Source of the DNA: Pseudomonas paraversuta
Lineage (GTDB): Bacteria; Pseudomonadota; Gammaproteobacteria; Pseudomonadales; Pseudomonadaceae
Assembly (NCBI RefSeq): GCF_904063065.1
Contig: NZ_CAJFCL010000009.1
Span: forward strand, 231,753-295,752
Direction of reading: 5' to 3'
Length of the DNA: 64,000 nt
Of the stretch, positions 18,128 to 27,076 are shown in pieces (position 1 is the first letter of the stretch; each line of letters opens with the position of its first letter). Both the position numbers and the translations under genes were made by a program. The notes beneath the pieces are model-generated. The model saw nothing but the letters and a program-made list of their open reading frames with translations, was not told the origin of the DNA and ran no database searches.

Positions 18128-18991
18128 TCAGGCCGGGGCCATTTCCTGCGCCAGGCCCAAAAAGGCTGCCGGCAGCCGCGCCGATTTGCGCTCTTTGAGG
18201 CAGTACAGGTATTCCGCGATCTGCGGCGCACCTTCGAGGGTCAGCACCCGCAATTGCGGATCGTGGGGCACTTCCTGACGGGCAATGATGCTGATCCCGA
18301 TGTTGCGCAACACCGCCTCGCGAATCGACTCCCGACTGCCGATTTCCAGCAGCGGACCAAAGCCCACACCAGCGCCGTCCAGCAGCTGCTCCGTGAGTTT
18401 GCGGGTGGTCGAACCCTGTTCGCGCATCAGCAGACAATGCCCGGCCAGCGCGCTGAGCGGCACGTGTTCGAACTTGGCCAGCGGGTGATTGCGATGCACC
18501 GCCAGCACCAGCGGGTCGGTGCCCAGAGTCCGGCGAATCAGCCGTGGATCCTCCACCAGTTGCGACGAAGCGGCGATATCAACCCGGTACTCGTCCAGGG
18601 CTTCGAGCACTTGCTGGGAATTGCCGATGTCCACCGACACGGCAATTTGCGGCAGTCGCTCGCGAAAGTTTTTCACCAGATCGAGGATGTAGTACGGCGC
18701 AGTGGCCGCGATGCGCAAGGTGCCAGTGCCCTGACCACTGTTGCGTAGAAAAAACTCGATATCGCCCTCTTGCTGAATCAGCGCCTTGACCATCGGCAGC
18801 AAACGCACGCCGTCATCGCTGAGGGTCAGGCGCCGCCCGCCGCGGTAGAACAACTCCACCGCGTACTGGCTTTCAAGCTGGCGAATCTGTGTGGTCACGG
18901 TCGGCTGACTGAGCCCGAGCTTTTTCGCTGCCTGAGTAATGCTGCCCAATTGGGCCACCCGGTAAAACGCTTTCAGCTCGGCACTCAGCAC
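18128..18991 (-). CDS. LysR-family regulator of the aminophosphonate operon
   Basis: The 287-residue protein has a LysR helix-turn-helix at residues 1-60 (FYRVAQLGSITQAAKKLGLSQPTVTTQIRQLE) and a periplasmic-binding-like effector domain after it. It lies directly upstream of the transporter operon on the same strand, in the position of LysR regulators associated with aminoethylphosphonate catabolism. It probably senses an aminophosphonate or an intermediate. The 229-base gap downstream would hold the operon promoter and is partly occupied by a REP. The effector is inferred. Confidence 0.8.
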   Translation of the reverse strand: MLSAELKAFYRVAQLGSITQAAKKLGLSQPTVTTQIRQLESQYAVELFYRGGRRLTLSDDGVRLLPMVKALIQQEGDIEFFLRNSGQGTGTLRIAATAPYYILDLVKNFRERLPQIAVSVDIGNSQQVLEALDEYRVDIAASSQLVEDPRLIRRTLGTDPLVLAVHRNHPLAKFEHVPLSALAGHCLLMREQGSTTRKLTEQLLDGAGVGFGPLLEIGSRESIREAVLRNIGISIIARQEVPHDPQLRVLTLEGAPQIAEYLYCLKERKSARLPAAFLGLAQEMAPA

Positions 18992-19007
18992 TGCGGCCTC
19001 TCATGAT

Positions 19008-21314
19008 CTATTTGCGCAACAGGCGCAAACCGTTGAACACCACCAACAGGCTCACGCCCATGTCGGCAAACACGGCCATCCACATGGTGGCCAGACCCAG
19101 GAAGGTTACCGCAAGAAAGATCCCTTTGATGACCAGTGCCAGAGCAATGTTTTGCTTGAGGATGCTGGAGGTCTGACGTGACAGACGAATGAATGCCGGT
19201 ATTTTGCGTAGATCGTCGTCCATCAGGGCGACATCGGCGGTTTCTATCGCGGTATCGGTGCCTGCAGCCGCCATGGCAAAACCAATTTCGGCACGGGCCA
19301 GTGCCGGGGCGTCGTTAATCCCGTCGCCGACCATGCCCACGTGATGCCCCTGGGCGTACAGCGCCTCAATCGCCTTGAGCTTGTCGTCGGGCAACAAGTT
19401 GCCCCGGGCCTGATCGATACCCACCTGGGCCGCAATGGCACTGGCGGTATGCGGGTTGTCGCCGGTCAGCATCAGGGTTTTGATCCCCAGTTCATGCAAC
19501 TCGCGGATCGCTTCGCGGCTGGATTCCTTGACCGTATCGGCCACGGCGAACAACGCCAGCGGACCTGAACTGTCGCAAAGCAAAATCACGGTTTTACCCT
19601 GCTCTTCCAGGGCAAAGAGTTTTTCTTCCAGGGCCGGGGAGCACAGGTTCAACTCTTCAACCAGACGATGGTTGCCCAGGTGGTAGAGCTTGCCGTCGAT
19701 TTCACCGCGTACGCCGCGTCCGGCCAGGGCAGTGAAGTTATCCACAGGCCGTAGCGCCAGGTTTTTATCCACCGCGGCGTTGGCCACCGCCAGAGACACC
19801 GGGTGATCGGAGCGGCTGGCCAGACTCGCTGCCAGCAACACGGCGCTCTCGGTCATCAGCGGGTCGAGTGGCAGGTAATCGGTTTGCACCGGCTTGCCGT
19901 GGGTGATGGTGCCGGTTTTATCCAGTGCCAGGAAATCCAGCTTGTGACCGCTTTCGAGGTACACCCCGCCCTTGACCAGAATACCTTTGCGCGCCGCTGC
20001 CGCCAGACCGCTGACGATGGTCACGGGAGTCGAGATCACCAGTGCACAAGGGCACGCCACCACCAGCAACACCAGGGCGCGATAGATCCAGTCAAACCAT
20101 ACGCCCCCCATAAACAGGGGGGGAATCACGGCCACCGCCAACGCGAAGATGAACACCACCGGGGTGTAGATTTTCGCGAAGCTGTCGACAAAGCGCTGAG
20201 TCGGAGCCCGGGCACCTTGGGCTTGCTCCACGGCGTGAATGATTCGCGCCAGGGTCGAATTGCTGGCCGCAGCAGTAACCCGGTATTCCAGCGAGCCGGC
20301 CTGGTTGATGGTGCCGGCAAAAATTTTATCGCCGACAGTCTTCTCGATCGGCAGGCTTTCACCGGTGATCGGCGCCTGATCTATGGTCGAACTGCCCGAA
20401 ACCACTTCACCGTCCAGACCGATGCGCTCGCCGGGGCGAACCCGCACGATAGCGCCCAGTTCGACGTCTTTTACCTCAAGTTCCCGCCACGATCCATCAG
20501 GCTGTTGCACGGTGGCCTTGTCCGGCGCCATTTGCATCAGGCCGCCGATGGCGTTGCGCGCCCGGTCCAGGGATTTGGCTTCGATCAGTTCGGCCACGGT
20601 AAACAGGAACATCACCATGGCCGCTTCTGGCCATTGGCCGATCAGCACCGCGCCGGTCACGGCAATGCTCATCAGCGCGTTGATGTTCAGGTTGAGGTTC
20701 TTCAGGGCGATCCAGCCCTTCTTGTAGGTGGTCAGGCCGCCGCTGAGGATCGACACCAACGCCACCAGGGCAATCACCCAGGCAGGAGCGGCATCGGTAA
20801 AGTGCAGCACTTCGGCCGCCAGTGCGCCAACACCGGCCACAGCCAGCGGCCACCAGTGTTTCTTGGCCGGCGGGGTGACGGGGCCGGCATCCGTATCCGA
20901 TTCCAGCGGGTCGGCCTGCATGCCCAGGGACTTGATGGCCGCAATGATCGGCTCGGTGGACGGCAGGTCATGGGTCACACCCAGCACCCGATTGATCAGG
21001 TTGAATTCCAGTTGCTGCACACCCGCCAGCTTGCCCAGTTTGTTCTGGATCAGGGTTTGCTCTGTGGGGCAGTCCATGGCTTCGATACGGAAGCTGCTCA
21101 AGCGGGCGCCCGCCGTAGGGGCAGCGCTGAGCTTGATCACGCTCGGAGCTTCGGCCGCAGTGCAGCAGCCGTGCCCATGGCCGGCATGTTGATCTTTCTT
21201 GCCGTGATCGTGATCGTGATCGTGATCGTGATCGTGATCGTGATCGTGATCGTGATCGTGATCGTGATCGTGATCAGCATGGGGCTTGTGGTGGGTGTGA
21301 ATGGAATCGCTCAT
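19008..21314 (-). CDS. cadA: P1B-type ATPase exporting Zn2+/Cd2+/Pb2+
   Basis: The 768-residue protein exports divalent heavy metals. After a His-rich start it has one HMA domain with SSFRIEAMDCPTEQT, then membrane helices with the metal-site VACPCALV, the phosphorylation motif DKTGTITHGKP, SDHP and GDGINDAPAL. This is the ZntA/CadA class. I chose the ATG at 21314 because longer frames cross the divergent cadR promoter and gene. The N-terminus holds 12 Asp-His pairs encoded by an exact 72-base hexamer repeat, followed by HGHGCC; this may buffer metal. It is paired divergently with its regulator cadR. Confidence 0.93.
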   Translation of the reverse strand: MSDSIHTHHKPHADHDHDHDHDHDHDHDHDHDHDHDHGKKDQHAGHGHGCCTAAEAPSVIKLSAAPTAGARLSSFRIEAMDCPTEQTLIQNKLGKLAGVQQLEFNLINRVLGVTHDLPSTEPIIAAIKSLGMQADPLESDTDAGPVTPPAKKHWWPLAVAGVGALAAEVLHFTDAAPAWVIALVALVSILSGGLTTYKKGWIALKNLNLNINALMSIAVTGAVLIGQWPEAAMVMFLFTVAELIEAKSLDRARNAIGGLMQMAPDKATVQQPDGSWRELEVKDVELGAIVRVRPGERIGLDGEVVSGSSTIDQAPITGESLPIEKTVGDKIFAGTINQAGSLEYRVTAAASNSTLARIIHAVEQAQGARAPTQRFVDSFAKIYTPVVFIFALAVAVIPPLFMGGVWFDWIYRALVLLVVACPCALVISTPVTIVSGLAAAARKGILVKGGVYLESGHKLDFLALDKTGTITHGKPVQTDYLPLDPLMTESAVLLAASLASRSDHPVSLAVANAAVDKNLALRPVDNFTALAGRGVRGEIDGKLYHLGNHRLVEELNLCSPALEEKLFALEEQGKTVILLCDSSGPLALFAVADTVKESSREAIRELHELGIKTLMLTGDNPHTASAIAAQVGIDQARGNLLPDDKLKAIEALYAQGHHVGMVGDGINDAPALARAEIGFAMAAAGTDTAIETADVALMDDDLRKIPAFIRLSRQTSSILKQNIALALVIKGIFLAVTFLGLATMWMAVFADMGVSLLVVFNGLRLLRK
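21204..21275. repeat. 12 exact copies of the hexamer GTGATC inside cadA
   Basis: The tract is an uninterrupted hexanucleotide microsatellite within the cadA coding sequence. On the coding strand it reads GATCAC and encodes Asp-His pairs. Copy-number change keeps the frame, so it can only alter the length of the metal-binding arm. Confidence 0.95.
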
Positions 21315-21345
21315 CAGGTTGCGTCCGAAAAGGTGCCTGTTGCCA

Positions 21346-21376
21346 AGTAAAGACCCTGTAGCCACTATAGGGTCAA
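21346..21376 (-). promoter_or_regulatory. CadR-type operator and cadA promoter
   Basis: On the minus strand TTGACC (21376-21371) and TTTACT (21351-21346) are separated by 19 bases, the long spacer typical of MerR-family promoters. The spacer holds an inverted repeat, with arms ACCCTgTAG and CTAtAGGGT at 21353-21373. This fits activation by CadR through DNA distortion when metal binds. The same region should carry the cadR promoter on the plus strand. Confidence 0.75.
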
Positions 21377-21398
21377 GCACCCTTTCGGAGATAACCTG

Positions 21399-21848
21399 AT
21401 GAAAATTGGTGAACTGGCGAAATTGACCGACTGTCAGGTCGAAACCATCCGTTATTACGAGCGCGAAGGGCTGCTGCCGGAGCCGGCACGCAGTGAGGGC
21501 AACTACCGCCTGTATACCCAGGCCCATGTAGAGCGACTGACGTTTATTCGTAATTGCCGCAGCCTGGACATGACCCTGGAGGAGATTCGCAGCCTGCTGA
21601 ACCTGCGGGACAGTCCGCAGGATCAGTGTGAAAGCGTGAATGCGCTGATCGACGAGCACATCCACCACGTCAAGGCCCGGATCGACAGCTTGCTGGCCTT
21701 GCAGACACAGCTTTTTGACCTGCGCCAACGCTGTGGTGAAGGGCCGAACGGCGAACATTGCGGGATTTTGCAGCAGCTGGAAGTCAGCGGCTCAGTCAGC
21801 GCCCCGGAAGGCGAGCCGAGTCATGTGGGCAGAAGCCACGGGCATTGA
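21399..21848 (+). CDS. cadR: MerR-family metal-responsive regulator CadR
   Basis: The 149-residue protein starts MKIGELAKLTDCQVETIRYYEREGLL, the MerR winged helix. The dimer helix carries DQC near residue 77, and the metal-binding loop has C near residue 112 and C near residue 119 (QRCGEGPNGEHCG). This is the cysteine pattern of the CadR/PbrR group. The tail HVGRSHGH is His-containing, as in Pseudomonas CadR. It activates the divergent cadA gene in response to Cd2+, Zn2+ or Pb2+. A GGAG ribosome-binding site precedes the ATG. Confidence 0.92.
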   Translation: MKIGELAKLTDCQVETIRYYEREGLLPEPARSEGNYRLYTQAHVERLTFIRNCRSLDMTLEEIRSLLNLRDSPQDQCESVNALIDEHIHHVKARIDSLLALQTQLFDLRQRCGEGPNGEHCGILQQLEVSGSVSAPEGEPSHVGRSHGH

Positions 21849-21959
21849 TAACAGCAATAACAGCAATAACAGCAAAACCTGTAGGAGCGAGCTTGCCTCG
21901 CGAGCCTTTTAAGGATCGCGAGCTTTGTAAGGTGCGCGAGACAAGCTCGCTCCTACAGG
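21848..21959. repeat. Short 9-bp tandem repeat plus class B REP after cadR
   Basis: Three copies of ATAACAGCA (21848-21874) follow the cadR stop codon and lead into a class B REP pair at 21879-21959 (GTAGGAGCGAGCTTGCCTCG and its inverted partner). The region separates the convergent cadR and thyA genes. Confidence 0.8.
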
Positions 21960-21969
21960 GGACAGGGGT

Positions 21970-22941
21970 TTACACCGCCATCGGCGCAGTCATGGGCGCA
22001 TGGTGCTGGTAGCCTTCGAGGCTGAAGTCACCCGGCTCGATCAGGCCCAGCCACTCCGGCTGGTACACGCCGGTCTTGGCAAATTCCGGTACACGGTCCG
22101 AAATCACCAGTTTGGGCATCGGGAACGGCTCGCGGGTCAGCTGTTCGTTGAGCATGTCCAGGTGGTTTTCATACACGTGGGCATCACCGATGAAGTAGGT
22201 GAACCAGCGTGGCGTGTAACCGGTCAGGCGACCGATCAGGCTCAGCAGTGCGGCGCCTTCGGTCAGGTTGAACGGCGTGCCCAGGCCCAGATCATTGGAG
22301 CGGATGTAGAGCGTCAGGGAAATTTCCCTGGTCTCGACATTCGGGTGGAACTGATACAGCAGATGGCACGGCGGCAGGGCCATTTCGTCGAGCTGGGCGC
22401 AGTTCCAGCCGTGGAACAGAATTCGCCGGCTGCCCGGGTCGTTGATGATGGTGTCGACACACTGGCGCAACTGATCGATGGCCTTGTACAGCACCACGTA
22501 GGCCTGGCCGTCTTCTTCGCCCTCGGCAATCTGCCGGTAACCCTGGCTCAGGCACAGCTCGATAGCCGCCTGGTTGCTGCTGGCGATTTGCTTGTATGCC
22601 GGCCATTTGCGCCATTGCACACCGTAGATTTCACCCAGGTCGTCTTCACCCTGACGGAACGGGTTGGCCAGCCACTGGGCGTTTTCGTTGGCATTCTGGT
22701 CCCACACCTTGCAACCCAGGGCGCGGAAATCTGCAGCACTGTTCACCGGGCGCAGAAAACCGCACATCTCGCCAATCGCGGATTTGAACGCCATACGGCG
22801 AGTGGTGATGGCCGGAAAGCCTTCCTTGAGGTCATAGCGCAACATGGCGCCGGGCAGACTGATGGTCTTCACCCCGGTGCGGTTGGCTTGCAAGGTGCCA
22901 TTTTTGATGACGTTGGCGACGAGGTCGAGATATTGCTTCAT
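21970..22941 (-). CDS. thyA: Thymidylate synthase
   Basis: ThyA methylates dUMP to dTMP with methylene-tetrahydrofolate. The start is ATG 22941 (MKQYLDLVANVIKNG). The active-site cysteine lies in MALPPCHLLYQFH, and RSNDLGLGTPFN and the FIGDAHVYENH motif are intact. At 323 residues it is longer than E. coli ThyA (264); the extra sequence is mainly between DQNANENAQW and NDPGSRRILFHGWN. It follows lgt on the same strand with a 53-base gap, a common gammaproteobacterial pairing. Confidence 0.95.
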   Translation of the reverse strand: MKQYLDLVANVIKNGTLQANRTGVKTISLPGAMLRYDLKEGFPAITTRRMAFKSAIGEMCGFLRPVNSAADFRALGCKVWDQNANENAQWLANPFRQGEDDLGEIYGVQWRKWPAYKQIASSNQAAIELCLSQGYRQIAEGEEDGQAYVVLYKAIDQLRQCVDTIINDPGSRRILFHGWNCAQLDEMALPPCHLLYQFHPNVETREISLTLYIRSNDLGLGTPFNLTEGAALLSLIGRLTGYTPRWFTYFIGDAHVYENHLDMLNEQLTREPFPMPKLVISDRVPEFAKTGVYQPEWLGLIEPGDFSLEGYQHHAPMTAPMAV

Positions 22942-22994
22942 GGTTTTCCTACCGTTTGAATGCAGGGCGCTGTACGCCCTGCGATTCGAATTCA

Positions 22995-23798
22995 TTACGC
23001 AGCTTTATGAGCCGCTGGATCGCGCTGGTATGCCCACCAGATCAGGAGCAGACCGCCGAGGATCATCGGGATGCAGAGAATTTGCCCCATCGTCACCCAG
23101 CCGAACGCCAGATAGCCCAGCTGGGCATCCGGCACGCGGACGAACTCGACGATAAAGCGGAAGATGCCGTAGAACAGGGCGAACATCCCGGAAACTGCCA
23201 TCGTAGGCCGTGGTTTACGCGAGTACAGCCAAAGGATCAGGAACAGTGCCACACCTTCCAGCGCAAACTGATAAAGCTGCGACGGATGGCGCGCCAGTTG
23301 CTGGGGATCGGTAGGAAAGATCATTGCCCACGGCACATCGCTGGCCTTGCCCCACAACTCGGCATTGATGAAGTTACCGATACGTCCTGCGCCCAGGCCA
23401 ATCGGCACCACAGGCGCAATGAAGTCCATGATCTGGAAAAACGACTTGCCGTTGCGTTTGCCGAACCACCAGACGGCCAGCATCACGCCGATCAGTCCAC
23501 CGTGGAACGCCATGCCGCCTTTCCAGACCTCCAGAATCAGCAGCGGGTTGGCAATGTAGGCGCTCAGGTCGTAGAACAGCACGTACCCCAAACGGCCGCC
23601 GACAATGACGCCCATGGCCACCCAGAACACCAGATCAGAGAGTTTCTCCTTGGTCCAGGTCGGGTCGAAGCGGTTGAGACGTCGCGACAGGATCAGCCAG
23701 GCAGCGCCAATGCCGATCAGGTACATCAAGCCGTACCAATGGATTTTCAGCGGACCAATGGCCAGTGCCACCGGGTCAATCTGCGGGTAAGGCAGCAT
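22995..23798 (-). CDS. lgt: Prolipoprotein diacylglyceryl transferase
   Basis: Lgt transfers diacylglycerol from phosphatidylglycerol to the lipobox cysteine of prelipoproteins in the inner membrane. The 267-residue protein has about seven membrane helices and the motifs GGRLGYVLFYD, MAFHGGLIG, GRIGNFINAELWG and HPSQLY. It is followed by thyA in a likely two-gene operon and diverges from the NRDE protein gene. Confidence 0.96.
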   Translation of the reverse strand: MLPYPQIDPVALAIGPLKIHWYGLMYLIGIGAAWLILSRRLNRFDPTWTKEKLSDLVFWVAMGVIVGGRLGYVLFYDLSAYIANPLLILEVWKGGMAFHGGLIGVMLAVWWFGKRNGKSFFQIMDFIAPVVPIGLGAGRIGNFINAELWGKASDVPWAMIFPTDPQQLARHPSQLYQFALEGVALFLILWLYSRKPRPTMAVSGMFALFYGIFRFIVEFVRVPDAQLGYLAFGWVTMGQILCIPMILGGLLLIWWAYQRDPAAHKAA

Positions 23799-23965
23799 TG
23801 CGACTCCTTGTTAGATCAGGAAACTCAAACCGGCACAGGACAACAGCGCCGCATACAAATTTGATCGGCATGGTAACGGAAGGGAGGCCTTGGGCTCTAG
23901 TGAATGGCGTGACAGGCTCAGGCAATCTATAAGTACAGTGATTAAAAAAACATTAAGGACTGCCC

Positions 23966-24712
23966 ATGTGTCTGATTGTGTTCGCCTGGCGCCCCGGCCA
24001 CGCCCAGCCTCTGGTCGTGGCGGCCAACCGTGATGAATTCTATGCACGCCCGGCAAAGCCCCTGGCGCAGTGGGTCGATACGCCTCAAGTGTATGCCGGC
24101 CGTGATCTGGAGGCCGGGGGCACCTGGCTGGGCATTGGCGCCAACGGGCGCTTTGCGGCGCTGACCAATATTCGTGAGCCGCACAAGCCGCCTTCACGGC
24201 GTTCGCGGGGGGAGCTGGTATCTGACTTTCTGAGTGGCAACCAGTCAATTGGCGAGTATTTCGTCGATGTTGGCCGCCGTTCTGTGGAATATGCCGGGTT
24301 CAATCTGTTACTGGGCACTGCCGATCAGCTCTGGCACTACAACTCCCAGGATGTCGCACCGCAGCTGCTCGACGCAGGAATATATGGCTTGTCGAATGCC
24401 GGGCTGGATACGCCATGGCCCAAGTTGCTGAAAGCCAGGGCGGCTCTGGCCGAGGTTCTCAATGACCCTCAACCCCAGGCCCTGCTCGCACTGCTCAGTG
24501 ATCGCCAGACGGCGCCCTTCAGTGATTTGCCTGATACCGGTGTGGGCCTGGCCACGGAAAGCTTGCTGTCGAGCGTATTCATTTCCAGCCCCAGCTACGG
24601 CACCCGCGCCAGCACCGCGCTGATTGTCAACGCAGACGGCTCGAGACTGATGGTTGAACACAGCTTTGGCCCGTTGGGTGGGCGCCTGGGAGAGGTAAGA
24701 ATCCAGGGATGA
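23966..24712 (+). CDS. NRDE (TANGO2-like) family protein
   Basis: The 248-residue cytosolic protein starts MCLIVFAWRPGHAQPLVVAANRDE, containing the NRDE motif that names the family. Cys2 could become an N-terminal nucleophile if the initiator Met is removed, as in Ntn hydrolases, which some NRDE proteins resemble. TANGO2 proteins in eukaryotes are linked to heme or lipid handling, but the bacterial role is not settled. It is monocistronic and ends at a small REP hairpin. Confidence 0.75.
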   Translation: MCLIVFAWRPGHAQPLVVAANRDEFYARPAKPLAQWVDTPQVYAGRDLEAGGTWLGIGANGRFAALTNIREPHKPPSRRSRGELVSDFLSGNQSIGEYFVDVGRRSVEYAGFNLLLGTADQLWHYNSQDVAPQLLDAGIYGLSNAGLDTPWPKLLKARAALAEVLNDPQPQALLALLSDRQTAPFSDLPDTGVGLATESLLSSVFISSPSYGTRASTALIVNADGSRLMVEHSFGPLGGRLGEVRIQG

Positions 24713-24723
24713 CTCGGATTCCA

Positions 24724-24759
24724 CTGTAGGAGCGAGCTTTTAACAGCTCGCGCCTACAG
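24724..24759. repeat. Class B REP hairpin between convergent genes
   Basis: CTGTAGGAGCGAGC and GCTCGCGCCTACAG form a compact stem between the NRDE gene and ptsP. It may act as a shared transcript end. Confidence 0.7.
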
Positions 24760-24775
24760 TCCTGCAGAGGGACGA

Positions 24776-27055
24776 TCAATACGGCTTGATCGCCGCCGGA
24801 TTCATCATGCGGGTCAGGCCCATGTTTTTCAGGGCCAGTTGCACGGTGCTGCGAATCACCTGCGGGTTGTCGATGGTCATCACTTCGGCCAGCAGTTCCT
24901 TCGAACGGCTCAGGCTGACCTGACGCAACATCCACTTCACTTTCGGCAAGTTGGTGGCGTTCATCGACAAACTGTCAAAACCCATGGCCATCAGCAAGAT
25001 TGCCGCCGCCGGATCACCCGCCATCTCACCGCAAATACTGACCGGCTTGCCTTCGGCATGTGCATCGCGCACCACTGATTGCAGGGCCTGCAGCACCGCC
25101 GGGTGCAAGTAGTCATACAGATCGGCTACCCGCGGGTTGTTACGGTCCACGGCCAGCAGGTATTGGGTCAGGTCGTTGGAGCCCACCGACAGGAAGTCCA
25201 CCTGGCGCGCCAGTTCCTTGGTCTGGTACACCGCTGCCGGAATTTCGATCATTACCCCGATTGGCGGCATCGGCACATCGGTGCCTTCGTCGCGCACTTC
25301 ACCCCAGGCACGGTGCAGCAGGTGCAGGGCTTCTTCAAGTTCGTGGGTGCCGGAAATCATCGGCAGCAAAATACGCAGGTTGTTCAGGCCTTCGCTGGCC
25401 TTGAGCATGGCCCGGGCCTGCACCAGAAAGATTTCGGGGTGGTCGAGGGTGACGCGGATCCCGCGCCAGCCAAGGAACGGGTTGTCTTCTTTGATGGGGA
25501 AGTACGACAGTGACTTGTCGCCGCCAATGTCCAGGCTGCGCATGGTCACCGGTTGCGGATGGAAGGCTGCGAGTTGCTCGCGATAAATCGCCAGCTGCTC
25601 CTTTTCGCTCGGAAAGCGCTGATTGATCATGAACGGCACTTCGGTGCGGTACAGACCTACGCCTTCGGCGCCACGCTGCTGTGCACGGGCCACATCTGCC
25701 AGCAGGCCGGTGTTGACCCACAATGGCATGCGATGCCCGTCAGGGGTGATGCACGGCAGCTCACGCAAGGCATCCAGGCCTTGTGACAGCTGGCGTTCTT
25801 CTTCGACAACCTCGGCATATTGCTTGCGCAGCACATCGCTGGGGTTGGTGTAGACCTCGCCATGGTAGCCGTCGACGATCATCTGGATGCCGTCGACCCT
25901 GGAGTACGGCAGGTCAACCAGACCCATTACCGTCGGAATCCCCATGGCCCGGGCCAGAATCGCCACGTGGGAGTTGCCCGAACCCAGTACCGACACCAGG
26001 CCCGCAAGCTTGCCTTCGGGTACTTCACCGAGCATGGTCGCGGTCAGCTCTTCGCTGACCAGGATGGTGTGGTCGGGGTAGACCATGGTTTGCTGGCGGT
26101 CATGTTGCAAATACGCCAGCAGACGCCGCCCGAGGTCACGCACATCCGACGCCCGCTCGCGCAGGTAGTCGTCGTCCATCAATTCGAAACGGTTGACGTG
26201 ATCAGACACCACCTGGCGCAACGCGCCCTGGGCCCACTGGCCGGTCTTGATCACATTTTTGACTTCGCTGCCCAGCGACGCATCGTCGAGCATCATCAGA
26301 TACACGTCGAACAGCGCCTGTTCTTCGGGCCGCAACTGGGTGGCGAGTTTTTTCGACACCGCGCGCATATCGTTGCGCACACCTTCGAGGGCGGTTTTGA
26401 ACAGCGCAATTTCAGCCGGGATATCGGTAATGCTCTTGTCCGGAACCACGTCCAGATCGGCCGGGGGCAACATGACCACCGCCGTACCGACCGCCGCACC
26501 GGGCGAACCCGGTACACCGACGAACTTGGCTTCCTGAATGCCCTTGCCCTGACGTCCCAGGCCGCGGATCGAGCCCGTGGCTTCGGCATGGGCAATAACC
26601 CCCGCCAGCTGCGCGCTCATGGTCACGAGGAAGGCTTCTTCACCCTCATCGAACTGACGACGTTCTTTTTGCTGGATGACCAGAACCCCCACCACTCGGC
26701 GGTGGTGGATGATCGGCGCGCCGAGGAAAGAGGCATACCGCTCTTCACCGGTTTCTGCAAAGTAACGATAACGAGGGTGATCGGCGGCGTTTTCGAGGTT
26801 CAGAGGTTCTTCACGGGTGCCCACCAGACCCACCAGGCCTTCGTTGGGCGCCATGCTGACCTTGCCGATCGAGCGCTTGTTCAGGCCCTCGGTCGCCATC
26901 AGGACAAAACGATTGGTCTCTGGATCGAGCAAATAGACCGAGCAGACCTGACTGCCCATGGCCTCTTTGACGCGCAGCACAATAATCCCCAACGCCGCCT
27001 TGAGATCCTTGGCGGAGTTAACTTCCTGGACGATCTTGCGCAGCGTATTGAGCAT
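24776..27055 (-). CDS. ptsP: PEP-protein phosphotransferase of the nitrogen PTS (EI-Ntr)
   Basis: EI-Ntr takes phosphate from phosphoenolpyruvate and passes it to NPr and EIIA-Ntr, a regulatory cascade that senses nitrogen and affects potassium and stress responses. The 759-residue protein has an N-terminal GAF domain (about residues 15-160), then the EI phosphohistidine domain with GSGNSHVAILARA (His363), and the PEP-binding barrel (LYRTEVPFM, GWRGIRV, GSNDLTQYLLAVDR, ICGEMAGD). It follows rppH by 21 bases, so the two form an operon. Confidence 0.96.
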   Translation of the reverse strand: MLNTLRKIVQEVNSAKDLKAALGIIVLRVKEAMGSQVCSVYLLDPETNRFVLMATEGLNKRSIGKVSMAPNEGLVGLVGTREEPLNLENAADHPRYRYFAETGEERYASFLGAPIIHHRRVVGVLVIQQKERRQFDEGEEAFLVTMSAQLAGVIAHAEATGSIRGLGRQGKGIQEAKFVGVPGSPGAAVGTAVVMLPPADLDVVPDKSITDIPAEIALFKTALEGVRNDMRAVSKKLATQLRPEEQALFDVYLMMLDDASLGSEVKNVIKTGQWAQGALRQVVSDHVNRFELMDDDYLRERASDVRDLGRRLLAYLQHDRQQTMVYPDHTILVSEELTATMLGEVPEGKLAGLVSVLGSGNSHVAILARAMGIPTVMGLVDLPYSRVDGIQMIVDGYHGEVYTNPSDVLRKQYAEVVEEERQLSQGLDALRELPCITPDGHRMPLWVNTGLLADVARAQQRGAEGVGLYRTEVPFMINQRFPSEKEQLAIYREQLAAFHPQPVTMRSLDIGGDKSLSYFPIKEDNPFLGWRGIRVTLDHPEIFLVQARAMLKASEGLNNLRILLPMISGTHELEEALHLLHRAWGEVRDEGTDVPMPPIGVMIEIPAAVYQTKELARQVDFLSVGSNDLTQYLLAVDRNNPRVADLYDYLHPAVLQALQSVVRDAHAEGKPVSICGEMAGDPAAAILLMAMGFDSLSMNATNLPKVKWMLRQVSLSRSKELLAEVMTIDNPQVIRSTVQLALKNMGLTRMMNPAAIKPY

Positions 27056-27076
27056 GGCTCGGGGTCGAACTCCGTG

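Noticed and set aside
19803..21350. 515-residue open frame antisense to cadA
   Set aside because: Its composition is low-complexity and includes a translated hexamer repeat (VIVIVI). The opposite strand encodes a complete P1B-type ATPase.
21314..21758. N-terminal extension of cadA to a 916-residue protein
   Set aside because: The extra residues lie across cadR on the opposite strand and across the metal operator. ATG 21314 gives the expected His-rich start.
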